NCBI GenBank assembly: GCA_022770665.1
Contig: JALEHL010000043.1
Location: 1-56,360, forward strand
Direction of reading: 5' to 3'
Origin: Bacillota bacterium
GTDB lineage: Bacteria; Bacillota; Clostridia; Peptostreptococcales; Anaerovoracaceae
DNA: 56,360 nt
Shown: piece by piece, positions 17,833 to 26,760 of the stretch
Position numbering within the stretch: position 1 is the stretch's first letter
Layout: each line of letters begins with the position of its first letter
Translations under genes and position numbers: made by a program
The notes under the pieces: generated by a model
The model's input: only the letters and a program-made list of their open reading frames with translations
What the model was told of the DNA's origin: nothing
Databases searched by the model: none

Positions 17833-18501
17833 ATGCAGAAAATTCTCATCGCAGAGGATGACAGAGATATCCGAGAACTGCTGAAGCTGTATCTGGAAAG
17901 TGAAGGGTATCTGGTGCTGGAAGCCGAAAAAGGAAAGCAGGCGCTGGAGACGGCGCAGAAGCAGCGTCCTGACCTGGCGATCCTGGATATTATGATGCCG
18001 GAAATGAGCGGGCTGGATCTGACACGAAGGCTCCGTGAGAAGACCATGATGCCGATCCTCATACTTTCTGCCAGAGATCAGGATCATGATAAAATCCTTG
18101 GCTTGAACCTCGGCGCAGATGACTACATGACCAAACCTTTCAATCCGCTGGAACTCGTGGCGCGGGTCCGCGCTCTTCTGAGGCGGTCCTCCAGCAGACC
18201 GGACGTGCTGAAGGCCGGAGAACTCTGCCTGGATTTTTCCGCGCACACACTGATGAAGGGAAATCGTCAGATCCAGCTTACTCCGATGGAATACAAAATT
18301 CTGTCCATACTGATGCGCAGTCCAGGGCGGATCTATACGAAAGTGCAGCTGTATGAAGCCGTCTGCGGTGAATATTTTGAAAATGACGAGAATACGATCA
18401 TGGTGCATATCTCCAGGATCCGGGAGAAGGTGGAGGATGACCCGAAGCGGCCGGTACATATCATTACGGTGAGAGGAGTGGGATACAAGTTTGAGGAATA
18501 A
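17833..18501 (+). CDS. OmpR-family response regulator
   Basis: 222 residues from ATG 17833, preceded by a GAAGGAAAG purine tract. The receiver domain has the acidic pair Asp9/Asp10, phospho-acceptor Asp52 in LAILDIMMPEMSG and Lys101 in MTKPF. The C-terminal OmpR winged helix ends in IITVRGVGYKFEE. It overlaps the histidine kinase gene by 11 bases and probably controls the ABC/CARDB operon downstream through the direct repeat at 20080-20099. Confidence 0.95.
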   Translation: MQKILIAEDDRDIRELLKLYLESEGYLVLEAEKGKQALETAQKQRPDLAILDIMMPEMSGLDLTRRLREKTMMPILILSARDQDHDKILGLNLGADDYMTKPFNPLELVARVRALLRRSSSRPDVLKAGELCLDFSAHTLMKGNRQIQLTPMEYKILSILMRSPGRIYTKVQLYEAVCGEYFENDENTIMVHISRIREKVEDDPKRPVHIITVRGVGYKFEE

Positions 18502-20071
18502 AGGAAAAAAAGGAAGCCTTTTTATTCTGCTCGCCCGGGGCTTTCTGTTGTTTACACTGACACTGGTGCTGCTGACGTTCGGGGTGCTGACTCTCAGCAA
18601 TTTCTACTACAATCATCTGAGCCGGATTCCGGATTATGACAGTCTGCGCGAGGACAGAGAGCTGCAGGCGGGAAATTATCCGGAAGTTTCTGCCGAAAAA
18701 TATCTGGGGCGGGAAGGCGCTTTCGCGGTGCTGAAGAAGGACGGAACTCTGTTATATCGCTCATCCGGTACCATGCCGGACCGGTTAACGGCCGGTGAGC
18801 TGCAGTGCATACAGGATTACGATGCGCCAACCTATGTCGAAAGTACCATGCTGGACGATAAGGACGGAAAGGAATACATTTTTACAAAATATTACTATGA
18901 AGAGGACCGGGAAGAAGTCATGATCCTCAATGATGCGCTGGAAGTCACAGACGGAGGATTTGACGACGGGCGCAAAACATATACGCAGGACGAGATCTCC
19001 TTCCTCCGCGGAGACCGGGTGCCGGGTTTTGAATTCTATCGGTGCAGCCTGGAGGATGGACGAATCCTTGTGGGCATGTCAGCGGTGAAAGACTTCAGAG
19101 CTTACAACGAAATGAATCTGAAAGCAAACCGTTTCTTTTTCCTGCTTCTGCCGCTGTATGCTCTGGCGCTTGGATTCTTCCTGCTCTGGATCAGCCGGCA
19201 GATCAAGACACCTCTTGTCCGGCTGAATGAGGCCATTGAGAGTCTGGCAGAGGGAGGAGATGCTCGGATCGGAGATATGAAAGGTCCATGGGAGATCCGC
19301 CAGATTGGAAAGACTTTCGATCTGATGGCAGACCGCCTGGCGGAAAGTGAGAAACAGCGAAGACAGATGGACGAGGAGCGGCAGAAACTGCTGGCGGATA
19401 TCTCCCATGATCTGAAGACGCCGGTTACGGTCATTTCCGGATATACCCGCGCGATCCGGGACGGAAAGGTTCCGCCGGAGAAGCTGGACACTTATCTGAA
19501 ACTCATTGACGCAAGGGCAGAGGATCTGACAGGACTGGTCAATTCGTTTCACGAATTCAGCAAGGTGGAACACCCGGCATTTTCCCTGCAGACAGAAAAA
19601 AAGGATGTCTGCGAATTCCTGCGGGGCTACCTGGCGGACCGTTATGATGAAATTGATCTTTCGGGATTTACCCTGCAGGCGAGGATTCCAGAAGACCGGA
19701 CCATTCCGTGTATGATCGACAGCGGACAGATGCGGCGGGCGCTGGATAACATCCTGTATAATACTCTGCGTCATAACAGACTGGGAACGGTACTGACTGT
19801 CTCTGTCACGGAAGTGGAGCGGGGACTGGGCGACCTGCCGTGCGCCCGGATTGTTCTGGCGGACAATGGGATGGGAATCCCGCCGTCCATGCGGGAGAAA
19901 CTGTTTGAACCTTTTGTCAAAGGGGATGAGTCCAGGGGCAGCGCGGGAAGCGGTCTGGGCCTTGCCATCACGCGCCGGATCATTCAGGCCCATGGCGGAA
20001 CTGTGCGGCTGCTGGAACCTTCGGTAGGCGGATACAGTACGGAATTTGAGATTTTGCTGAGAAAAGTATAA
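18491..20071 (+). CDS. Membrane sensor histidine kinase
   Basis: 526 residues from a TTG at 18491 with GAGGAGTG upstream, overlapping the regulator gene. Membrane segments at about 14-36 and 213-235 enclose an extracytoplasmic sensor of about 175 residues. HAMP, HisKA with His306 in DISHDLKTP, the N box NILYNTLRHN and the G boxes DNGMGI and GSAGSGLGLA follow. It autophosphorylates and passes phosphate to the adjacent regulator. The sensor domain is not one I recognise. Confidence 0.94.
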   Translation: MRNKGKKGSLFILLARGFLLFTLTLVLLTFGVLTLSNFYYNHLSRIPDYDSLREDRELQAGNYPEVSAEKYLGREGAFAVLKKDGTLLYRSSGTMPDRLTAGELQCIQDYDAPTYVESTMLDDKDGKEYIFTKYYYEEDREEVMILNDALEVTDGGFDDGRKTYTQDEISFLRGDRVPGFEFYRCSLEDGRILVGMSAVKDFRAYNEMNLKANRFFFLLLPLYALALGFFLLWISRQIKTPLVRLNEAIESLAEGGDARIGDMKGPWEIRQIGKTFDLMADRLAESEKQRRQMDEERQKLLADISHDLKTPVTVISGYTRAIRDGKVPPEKLDTYLKLIDARAEDLTGLVNSFHEFSKVEHPAFSLQTEKKDVCEFLRGYLADRYDEIDLSGFTLQARIPEDRTIPCMIDSGQMRRALDNILYNTLRHNRLGTVLTVSVTEVERGLGDLPCARIVLADNGMGIPPSMREKLFEPFVKGDESRGSAGSGLGLAITRRIIQAHGGTVRLLEPSVGGYSTEFEILLRKV

Positions 20072-20079
20072 AAGAATAG

Positions 20080-20137
20080 AAATCTTAAGAAATCTTAAGG
20101 TTTCGGAAAGAAAGGGGAAAGATTGCTCTGATATACT
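20080..20137 (+). promoter_or_regulatory. Tandem-repeat operator and promoter of the ABC/CARDB operon
   Basis: Two perfect tandem copies of AAATCTTAAG (20080-20089 and 20090-20099) lie upstream of an extended -10 (TGATATACT; TATACT 20132-20137) that has no recognisable -35. A 10-base direct repeat about 40-60 bases upstream of a -35-poor promoter is the layout expected for activation by an OmpR-type regulator. Confidence 0.7.
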
Positions 20138-20164
20138 GAAACAACAGAAGGGAGAGTGCAGGCC

Positions 20165-20890
20165 ATGGAGAAGGGGAGCCGCAGGGACAGACCCGTCATT
20201 GAGGTCAGAAGGCTGCGAAAAGAATATATCATGGGGCAGGAACGGGTCGTCGCACTGAAAGACATCAGCCTTTCCATCATGCGGGGAGAAATCTGCTGCA
20301 TTTTCGGCACGTCCGGTTCCGGCAAGAGTACGCTGCTGAATCAGCTGGCCGGCCTGGAGAAACCGACACGGGGGCAGGTGCTGATCGGGGGAGTACCGGT
20401 ATCCCGTCTGAGCGAAAACAGCCTGGCGGCGTTCCGGCAGAAGCATGTGGGATTTGTGTTTCAGTCCTATAATCTGCTTCCGGAACTGACGGCAGTGGAA
20501 AATGTGGCGATGCCGCTGATGTTTCGCGGTGTGCCGAAAACGGCACGGGAGCTGGAAGCGAAAAAGATGCTGTGCCGGGTCGGCCTGGGAAGCCGGATGA
20601 ATCACTATCCGGGGCAGATGTCCGGCGGACAGCAGCAGCGCGCAGGGATCGCGCGGGCATTTATCACGCGGCCGGACATCGTGTTTGCCGATGAGCCGAC
20701 AGGAAATCTGGATTCCAGGACGACGAAGGAAGTGATGGAAATGATTCAGCGGTTTGCGCGCACGTTTCATCAGACCATCGTGCTGGTGTCCCATGATCCG
20801 GAAATGACAGAGTACGCAGACCGGATCGTAACGCTGATGGACGGAGAAATTATCCGTGATGTGAAAACCGGAGGGGAGACAGAAAAATGA
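20165..20890 (+). CDS. ABC transporter ATP-binding protein, MacB/LolD type
   Basis: 241 residues from ATG 20165, preceded by GGGAGAG. Walker A is GTSGSGKST (48-56), the Q loop FVFQSYNLLPELT, the signature MSGGQQQR and Walker B IVFADEPTGNLDS. The LolD/MacB/FtsE-like sequence indicates a mechanotransmission-type ABC system that pairs with an FtsX-fold permease (third gene of this operon). The stop overlaps the next start (ATGA). Confidence 0.95.
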   Translation: MEKGSRRDRPVIEVRRLRKEYIMGQERVVALKDISLSIMRGEICCIFGTSGSGKSTLLNQLAGLEKPTRGQVLIGGVPVSRLSENSLAAFRQKHVGFVFQSYNLLPELTAVENVAMPLMFRGVPKTARELEAKKMLCRVGLGSRMNHYPGQMSGGQQQRAGIARAFITRPDIVFADEPTGNLDSRTTKEVMEMIQRFARTFHQTIVLVSHDPEMTEYADRIVTLMDGEIIRDVKTGGETEK

Positions 20891-22698
20891 AAAATCGGAT
20901 AAAAAAATGGATAGCGATCGGTCTGACGCTTGCAGTTGTTCTGACAGGCAGCAGTGCAGCCTGGGCGCAGAATGGAGCAGCAGGAGGAGAACTGGTCGCG
21001 ATGGGATATACCGTGGACCGTTCCGTGATTACAAAGGGAACCTCGGTGAGTTTCAGCATTCGCCTGAAACATACGGGGAAGACTTCCGTGGATGAAAGCC
21101 AGGTTGATGTATCCAGACTGGTAGACAGTTTCAGCGGCGGGAAAATCGATAAAGCGGTTACTTCCGGCGAAGGACAGACATTTACAATGGATGTTTCGGT
21201 CAGCGGCGCGGTGTACAGCGGCAGCGGCCGGAGTCTGAAACTGATGGTCGGAATTCAAGGAGATTATGAGCAGATCGAAATCCCCATTGCAGAATGTAAG
21301 GAATATGAGGAACCGGCAGTCACGCCGGTTGAACCTTCGCAGCCTGAACCGCTGCCGGCACCTGGAGCGATCATCAGCCGGAATGAGATGCCTTCTTCGA
21401 TGAAAGCCAAAGAAGAACGGATGATCACAGTCTATGTCAAAAATACAGGAAGTGTTACAATGAACAGCCCTGTCATCACATTTACAGCCTCGGACTGTCT
21501 GATCCTGCCGGGGGCGAGTTCCTCTCTGCAGCTGAAAAACATCGCACCGGGAAAGACGGAATCCGTCAGTATTCTCGTCAGAGCCATGGAGAATGTGACT
21601 AGTTCCAGTCAGTATCTGGATGCCGAACTGAAATTCGAGTACTATAACCGTGTAGCAACGGTAGACGGAAGCTGCAGCGGAAGAATCACCATTCCGTCGA
21701 AGGTGACGCCGGAAAAAAAGACGGAGGAGAAAGAAGAGATTGTGACAGACAGTCCGGTTCCGAATCTGATCATTACCGGATTTGATTATGGCGGAGCATC
21801 TGTTCCGGCAGGTTCTGCCTTTGATCTGCACTTTACCTTCGCCAATACCAGCCATAAGCTTGCTGCAGAAAATGTGGTAGTGACGGTCGAAGGAGGAGAA
21901 GGTTTTACGATCCACGGCTCTTCGAATACATTTTACTTCGAAAAGATCAAGGCGCGGGGAAAAAAGACGGTCACCATTCCGATGAAAGTGCTTTCCACGG
22001 TGACTGCCGGTGCGCAGCCCCTTTCTGTTACATTTAAATATGAGTATGTGGATCATAAAAAGCGAAATACCGCTACAGAGGATCTGAAGATTACGGTGCC
22101 GGTTTATCAGAAAGACCGTTTTGAAATCACACGTCCGGAGGCTCCTGCTATTGCCTATGCGGGAGAAGAAACCAGTGTTTCCATGAATTATGTCAACAAG
22201 GGAAAGACGGACATCCTTAATGTGGAAGCCACGCTGGAGGGAGATGTGGATACATACACACCGGTACAGAATATCGGCAATCTGGAGTCAGGAAAGAGCG
22301 GAACCATCACCTTTGCCGTCACACCGTATGAGGCGGGTGAAACCAGTTTTACGATTCATGTGACATACGAAGATGCAGACGGAAATGCGACGACACGGGA
22401 ATTTCCGGTAACCATGACGGTTGAAGAAATGGAACCGATGGATCCAGGTATGGATGAGCCGGAACCGGAGCCGGAACCGGAAAACAAAGGACCGGGTCTG
22501 CCGGTGATTCTCGGAATCGCAGCAGCAGTGCTTCTTGCAGCGGTTCTGATTCTGCGCAGGCGGAAAAAGGCGGCTGCACTGAAGAAAGAAGAAGAAATGT
22601 GGAGCAGCTGGGATGATGATATGGCCGCAGGCGCATCCGTAGGCACAACGGGCAGCGCACCAGGAGGCAGCAGCGCAGGCCAGGAGGAAAAGAAATGA
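20887..22698 (+). CDS. Exported CARDB/S-layer-like (COG1361-type) membrane-anchored protein
   Basis: 603 residues. A signal peptide (about 1-27, ending AWA) is followed by repeated immunoglobulin-like beta modules at about 35-135, 160-275, 285-400 and 410-510 (for example PNLIITGFDYGGASVPAGSAFDL, KNIAPGKTESVSI). After a Pro/Glu-rich spacer comes one membrane segment (539-556) and a charged cytoplasmic tail. The modules resemble CARDB/NEW3-type domains used for adhesion or for presenting ligands. Four-base overlaps on both sides with the ATPase and permease genes argue it is a stoichiometric part of the ABC complex. Confidence 0.85.
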   Translation: MKNRIKKWIAIGLTLAVVLTGSSAAWAQNGAAGGELVAMGYTVDRSVITKGTSVSFSIRLKHTGKTSVDESQVDVSRLVDSFSGGKIDKAVTSGEGQTFTMDVSVSGAVYSGSGRSLKLMVGIQGDYEQIEIPIAECKEYEEPAVTPVEPSQPEPLPAPGAIISRNEMPSSMKAKEERMITVYVKNTGSVTMNSPVITFTASDCLILPGASSSLQLKNIAPGKTESVSILVRAMENVTSSSQYLDAELKFEYYNRVATVDGSCSGRITIPSKVTPEKKTEEKEEIVTDSPVPNLIITGFDYGGASVPAGSAFDLHFTFANTSHKLAAENVVVTVEGGEGFTIHGSSNTFYFEKIKARGKKTVTIPMKVLSTVTAGAQPLSVTFKYEYVDHKKRNTATEDLKITVPVYQKDRFEITRPEAPAIAYAGEETSVSMNYVNKGKTDILNVEATLEGDVDTYTPVQNIGNLESGKSGTITFAVTPYEAGETSFTIHVTYEDADGNATTREFPVTMTVEEMEPMDPGMDEPEPEPEPENKGPGLPVILGIAAAVLLAAVLILRRRKKAAALKKEEEMWSSWDDDMAAGASVGTTGSAPGGSSAGQEEKK

Positions 22699-24110
22699 GA
22701 CTGACGGATATCGCCAGAATGTGTATCGATAATCTGCGTCGACGGAAGGGACGCACGATCCTGACGGTCCTGGGGGTCTTCATCGGATGCACCTCGATCG
22801 TGGTAATGGTATCCATCGGCATCGGCATGAACGAGCAGCAGAATCAGATGCTGTCCCAGATGGGAGATCTGTCTATTATCGAAATCAGTCAGGGATACGG
22901 AGAAGGTACCGGAACGCCCAGTGACGCAAAACTGGATGATGCGGCGGTGGAAACCTTTCGATCCATAGAAGGGGTGCAGGCGGTGATGCCGAAGGTATCT
23001 CTGAGTCTGGATTACCCCGTTCGCATGCTGGCTGGCGTCAATGACCGCTATACCTGCGACTGGGCTGAAATCGTCGGGCTGGATACGGATGCGATGGAAG
23101 CCATGGGCTATGAGATCATGGACGGGACGATGCCGAAACAGGAGGGTGAGGTCCTGGCAGGACAGTATCTGGCGTATGATTTCATGGACAGTCTGATGCC
23201 GGAAGGCAGAAACTATGTGGATCGCTGGGCCGGTTATGATGAGCAGGGAAACGAAATCGATCCGCAGGATCCGTTCTTCGATATGATGAAAACCCCGATT
23301 ACTCTGGAATTTGACATGGGGGATGCGCTTACAGAAAAAAAATACCGGAAGGAACTGAAGGTGACCGGCGTCACGAAAGAGGATGACGGAAAAGGCTGGG
23401 AAACGGCAGAAGGACTGATGATGGATATTGACGCCATGAAAAAACTGATGGCGGATGTCCGGGAAGCCGGCGGCATGCCTGCAGCGGGATCCGCGGCGGG
23501 AAACCAGATCTCATATTCCACGATTCTGGTGAAGGCAGCTGACATCAGTCAGGTTTCTGAAATTGAAGGAAGCATCAAAGGAATGGGATACAATACCTAT
23601 TCGATGGAAAGCATGCGTCAGAGTATGGAAGAAAATGCGAGGCAGGTGCAGCTGATGCTCGGCGGTATCGGTGCAATCTCGCTGTTTGTGGCAGCTATCG
23701 GAATCACCAATACCATGATCATGTCCATTTCGGAAAGAACACGGGAGATCGGTATAATGAAAGCACTGGGATGCTATGTGCGGGATATCCGGGCACTGTT
23801 TCTGATGGAGGCGGGCACGATCGGTCTGCTGGGTGGTGTGATCGGCTGCATGGTGAGCCTGATCCTGTCGGTGATGATCAATCTGTTCTCTATGGGCGCC
23901 ATCGGCGAGGGCATGGAAGGCGGAATCACCTGGGATGTGATCTGCAGCGCGCTGCTGGGCGGAGAAGATGTGACGAGAATTTCCGTGATACCGCCAGGCC
24001 TGATGCTGTTCGCCATTGGCTTTTCCGTTCTGGTCGGACTGATATCCGGATACTATCCTGCCAATAAGGCAGTGAAGATTCCGGCGCTGGAGGCAATTAA
24101 ACACGAATAA
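22695..24110 (+). CDS. MacB/FtsX-type ABC transporter permease
   Basis: 471 residues. The N-terminal membrane segment (about 18-45) with NLRRRKGRTILTVLGVFIGC is followed by a periplasmic-type MacB_PCD region of about 270 residues and three C-terminal segments with the FtsX core (ISERTREIGIMKALGC). It overlaps the CARDB-protein gene by four bases. MacB-type systems act on substrates outside the membrane such as peptides, lipoproteins or envelope components. Confidence 0.94.
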   Translation: MRLTDIARMCIDNLRRRKGRTILTVLGVFIGCTSIVVMVSIGIGMNEQQNQMLSQMGDLSIIEISQGYGEGTGTPSDAKLDDAAVETFRSIEGVQAVMPKVSLSLDYPVRMLAGVNDRYTCDWAEIVGLDTDAMEAMGYEIMDGTMPKQEGEVLAGQYLAYDFMDSLMPEGRNYVDRWAGYDEQGNEIDPQDPFFDMMKTPITLEFDMGDALTEKKYRKELKVTGVTKEDDGKGWETAEGLMMDIDAMKKLMADVREAGGMPAAGSAAGNQISYSTILVKAADISQVSEIEGSIKGMGYNTYSMESMRQSMEENARQVQLMLGGIGAISLFVAAIGITNTMIMSISERTREIGIMKALGCYVRDIRALFLMEAGTIGLLGGVIGCMVSLILSVMINLFSMGAIGEGMEGGITWDVICSALLGGEDVTRISVIPPGLMLFAIGFSVLVGLISGYYPANKAVKIPALEAIKHE

Positions 24111-24113
24111 TGA

Positions 24114-24146
24114 GAAGGTGCAGAGTCTCCATGATTCTGCACCTTC
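24114..24146 (+). terminator. Hairpin after the ABC operon
   Basis: A perfect 11-bp stem, GAAGGTGCAGA (24114-24124) with TCTGCACCTTC (24136-24146), begins 4 bases after the permease stop. The T run comes only about 16 bases later, so termination efficiency is uncertain. Confidence 0.65.
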
Positions 24147-24168
24147 CTGATTTGAAAGAACTTTTTTT

Positions 24169-24249
24169 CTACAGTTTTTTTAAGGCTTCCTTATCGATCT
24201 CGCGGGCTTTGTACAAGTCCTCAATCTCCACATATTCATTGATATTCAT
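24169..24249 (-). pseudogene. Short ORF, possibly the 3' stub of a lost gene
   Basis: 26 codons from ATG 24249, ending ALKKL-stop. The same frame is open upstream to about 24295 and gives SFYCKYCKSARPVGA before the Met, which resembles the end of a zinc-ribbon-containing protein. There is no good ribosome binding site. It could be a gene remnant; I do not recognise it. Confidence 0.25.
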
Positions 24250-24271
24250 TGCGCCGACAGGTCTTGCGCTT

Positions 24272-24301
24272 TTGCAGTATTTGCAGTAAAATGATTATAA
24301 T
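24272..24301 (+). promoter_or_regulatory. Promoter of the amidohydrolase gene
   Basis: TTGCAG (24272-24277), an 18-base spacer and TATAAT (24296-24301), 33 bases before the start codon. TTGCAGTA occurs twice within this region. Confidence 0.7.
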
Positions 24302-24334
24302 TACCCAATGATTGAGAATAAAGGATGGAGAAGA

Positions 24335-25651
24335 ATGAAAAAAGCATTTGTCAACGGATATGTAATCGAAGGAAAGGCCGATTCTGCTGCACAGCGTGCC
24401 GATGTGCTGGTGGAGGACGGAAAGATCGTTTTTGTGGGCGAGGCAGCCGGTGAACAGCTGGACGGTTTTGACACCGTAGACTGCACCGGAAAATATATCA
24501 TGCCTGGTCTGATCAATATGCATGCACATCTTTTCGGTTCAGGAAAGCCGAGCAAATCTCTGGGAGGCGGAAACGGTCAGAAACGGATCATTCAGTTTAT
24601 CCAGACTGGGATCGGTCACAAGATCGCGGATAAGCTGGTTGCATCAGGGGTCAGGGCGGAGCTGGATTCCGGCGTGACCACGATACGGGGCGTCGGAGAT
24701 TTTGTGGGATCTGACCTGCGGACCAGAGATCGTGTCAAAGCCGGGAAACTGCCGGGACCGAGAATCTACTGCTCCGGCACAGCGATTACGGTTCCCACCG
24801 GACATGGCGACGGGACGTTCGCAGAGATTGCAGAAACAACGGAAGATTTCTGCGCGCTGGTAGATGCCCACTATAAGGCCGGTGTGGATCTGATCAAAAT
24901 CTGTGTCACCGGGGGCGTTATGGATGCGAAGAAAAAAGGAAATCCCGGAGAACTGAAGATGAATCTGGAGCAGACAAAGGCAGTCTGCGACCGTGCCCAC
25001 GAACTTGGGCTGCGTGTCGCATCGCATACAGAGAGCCCGGAAGGCATGGTGGTTGCCATTGAAGGCGGTGTGGACACCATTGAGCATGGAGCGCCATTTG
25101 ATGAGGAACATGCCGGAATTCTGAAAGAAAGAAACGGCGGTATTATCGTGACGCTTTCGCCGGCGCTGCCGCTGTACAAGCTCCCCACGGAGCTGACGAA
25201 ACTTCCGGAGATGGCAGTATATAACAGTGGTGTCGTTATGAACGGCATGATCAAAGGGGCAAAGGAAGCGAAGGAAGCAGGTATTCCGGTCGGTCTGGGT
25301 ACCGATGCCTCCTGCCCGTTTGCCACACAGCACGGAATGTGGAGAGAGGTCTGGTATTATCAGAAGATGACAGACGTCAGCGCTGCTGAGGCGATTTCTG
25401 CAGCGACGCTGGTCAATGCAAAGATCCTGGGAATTGACGATATTACCGGATCTGTGGAATGTGGAAAATATGCGGATCTGTTTATCGCGAACGGAAATCC
25501 TCTGGAGGATCTTGCGGTTCTGCGGGAGCCGTTTGCTGTGGTAAAAGAAGGCGTGATGCGGCAGGAAAAACCGAAGAAAGATCCGGCGATTGAAGCGGAA
25601 CTAGATAAAATGATGGAAGACCTGCAGGCGGAACTCCAGATGGCAGAATAA
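24335..25651 (+). CDS. Metal-dependent amidohydrolase (imidazolonepropionase/Xaa-Pro dipeptidase-like)
   Basis: 438 residues from ATG 24335, preceded by AAGGATGGAG. All metal ligands of the amidohydrolase superfamily are visible: His63 and His65 (NMHAH), Lys188 (LIKICVTGG), His231 (SHTES), His251 (IEHG) and Asp324 (GTDAS). The closest known group is the binuclear Xaa-Pro dipeptidase/imidazolonepropionase-like branch that hydrolyses dipeptides or N-acyl amino acids; the exact substrate is unknown. It is followed 12 bases later by a methyltransferase gene. Confidence 0.88.
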   Translation: MKKAFVNGYVIEGKADSAAQRADVLVEDGKIVFVGEAAGEQLDGFDTVDCTGKYIMPGLINMHAHLFGSGKPSKSLGGGNGQKRIIQFIQTGIGHKIADKLVASGVRAELDSGVTTIRGVGDFVGSDLRTRDRVKAGKLPGPRIYCSGTAITVPTGHGDGTFAEIAETTEDFCALVDAHYKAGVDLIKICVTGGVMDAKKKGNPGELKMNLEQTKAVCDRAHELGLRVASHTESPEGMVVAIEGGVDTIEHGAPFDEEHAGILKERNGGIIVTLSPALPLYKLPTELTKLPEMAVYNSGVVMNGMIKGAKEAKEAGIPVGLGTDASCPFATQHGMWREVWYYQKMTDVSAAEAISAATLVNAKILGIDDITGSVECGKYADLFIANGNPLEDLAVLREPFAVVKEGVMRQEKPKKDPAIEAELDKMMEDLQAELQMAE

Positions 25652-25663
25652 ACAGGAGAAGTG

Positions 25664-26569
25664 ATGGAGAAATTTCAGCGTTACCGTCAGGCGGACAGGG
25701 TGCTGGCCTGCCCGGTCTGCAGCGGACAGCTGCATCTGGCACCGGCAGGGCGGTCTCTGGTCTGCGATGCCGGGCACAGCTTTGATATCGCAAGGCAGGG
25801 ATATGTGAATCTGTACCGGGGTAAACCGGTCACTGCCTATTCTAAGGAGTCTTTCCAACAGCGTCAGAACATTCTGGAGAAGGGTATGTATGCCCATATT
25901 CTGCATGAAATCTGCGGTTTCCTGCAGGGTCTGTGCGACAGCTGCGATGACCAGGTGCATGACGAACGGCCGTGGACTCTTCTGGATGCCGGATGCGGAG
26001 AGGGATATTATACACGGGAAATCGCCATGCGCCTTGGCGGGACCGGGAATCTGGACCTTTATGGTGTGGACATTTCCAGAGATTCGGTACAGCTGGCCGC
26101 ATCGGCAGCCAATCAGGCGGGCGGCAGGGCAGCGGACATCAAGTGGGTGGTGGCGGATATCGGGCATCTTCCAGTTGCCGACGGTTCCGTGAATTTTCTG
26201 CTGGATGTCTTCACGTCAGCAAACTATGAAGAATTCGACCGGGTTCTGGCAGAGGACGGCTATCTGATCAAGGTCATACCCGGCGAGGGTCACGTGAAAG
26301 AACTGCGGGAAGCGGCCAGCGGCCAGCTTCATCATAAGGACTATAAAGAACGCCGGGGCGCGGCAGTGTTTTGTGAACATTTTGAGACGGTGCAGAACAG
26401 GACCGTCTCCCGCACATATGCCGTGACGCCGGAAGAACGGGACATCTTCATAAATATGACACCGCTGCTCTTTCAGGTGGATAAGTCGAAGGTGGACTGG
26501 ACAAAGGTGCAGTTCATTACCGTCGAAGGCCAGCTGCTGATCGGACGGAAGAAAAAAGACAGAAGATGA
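25664..26569 (+). CDS. RlmA-type 23S rRNA (guanine) methyltransferase
   Basis: 301 residues from ATG 25664 (AGGAGA upstream). The N-terminal zinc site is Cys16, Cys19, Cys34 and His38, in the RlmA pattern CPVC...C...HSFDIARQGYVNL. The SAM-binding motif is LLDAGCGEGYYT. RlmA(I)/(II) methylate G745/G748 of 23S rRNA in the peptide exit tunnel; the latter gives tylosin resistance. Which position is modified cannot be said. Confidence 0.88.
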   Translation: MEKFQRYRQADRVLACPVCSGQLHLAPAGRSLVCDAGHSFDIARQGYVNLYRGKPVTAYSKESFQQRQNILEKGMYAHILHEICGFLQGLCDSCDDQVHDERPWTLLDAGCGEGYYTREIAMRLGGTGNLDLYGVDISRDSVQLAASAANQAGGRAADIKWVVADIGHLPVADGSVNFLLDVFTSANYEEFDRVLAEDGYLIKVIPGEGHVKELREAASGQLHHKDYKERRGAAVFCEHFETVQNRTVSRTYAVTPEERDIFINMTPLLFQVDKSKVDWTKVQFITVEGQLLIGRKKKDRR

Positions 26570-26703
26570 ATGCAGCAGTGTGCAGTGTGCGGTGTGCAGC
26601 AATGCTGAGCAGCGAAAAAGAGTATTGCGCAGCACGAAAATGCACCGAATAAAAGGAATTTTATGTATAAAATGAAAAGAACAGCATGATTTCGTATCAC
26701 TGG

Positions 26704-26747
26704 GGGACGCCTTTCGGATCAGAACGACCCGTTTGGCGTCCCTTTTT
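26704..26747 (+). terminator. Intrinsic terminator downstream of the methyltransferase gene
   Basis: GGGACGCC (26704-26711) pairs with GGCGTCCC (26735-26742), followed by five T. It lies between convergent genes. Just upstream (26570-26600) GTGTGC recurs in a short low-complexity patch. Confidence 0.8.
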
Positions 26748-26760
26748 GCTTGCGGAAGAA

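Noticed and set aside
19079..20794. 571-codon minus-strand frame opposite the histidine kinase and ABC ATPase
   Set aside because: His/Arg/Pro-rich shadow composition; both plus-strand genes have clear catalytic motifs.
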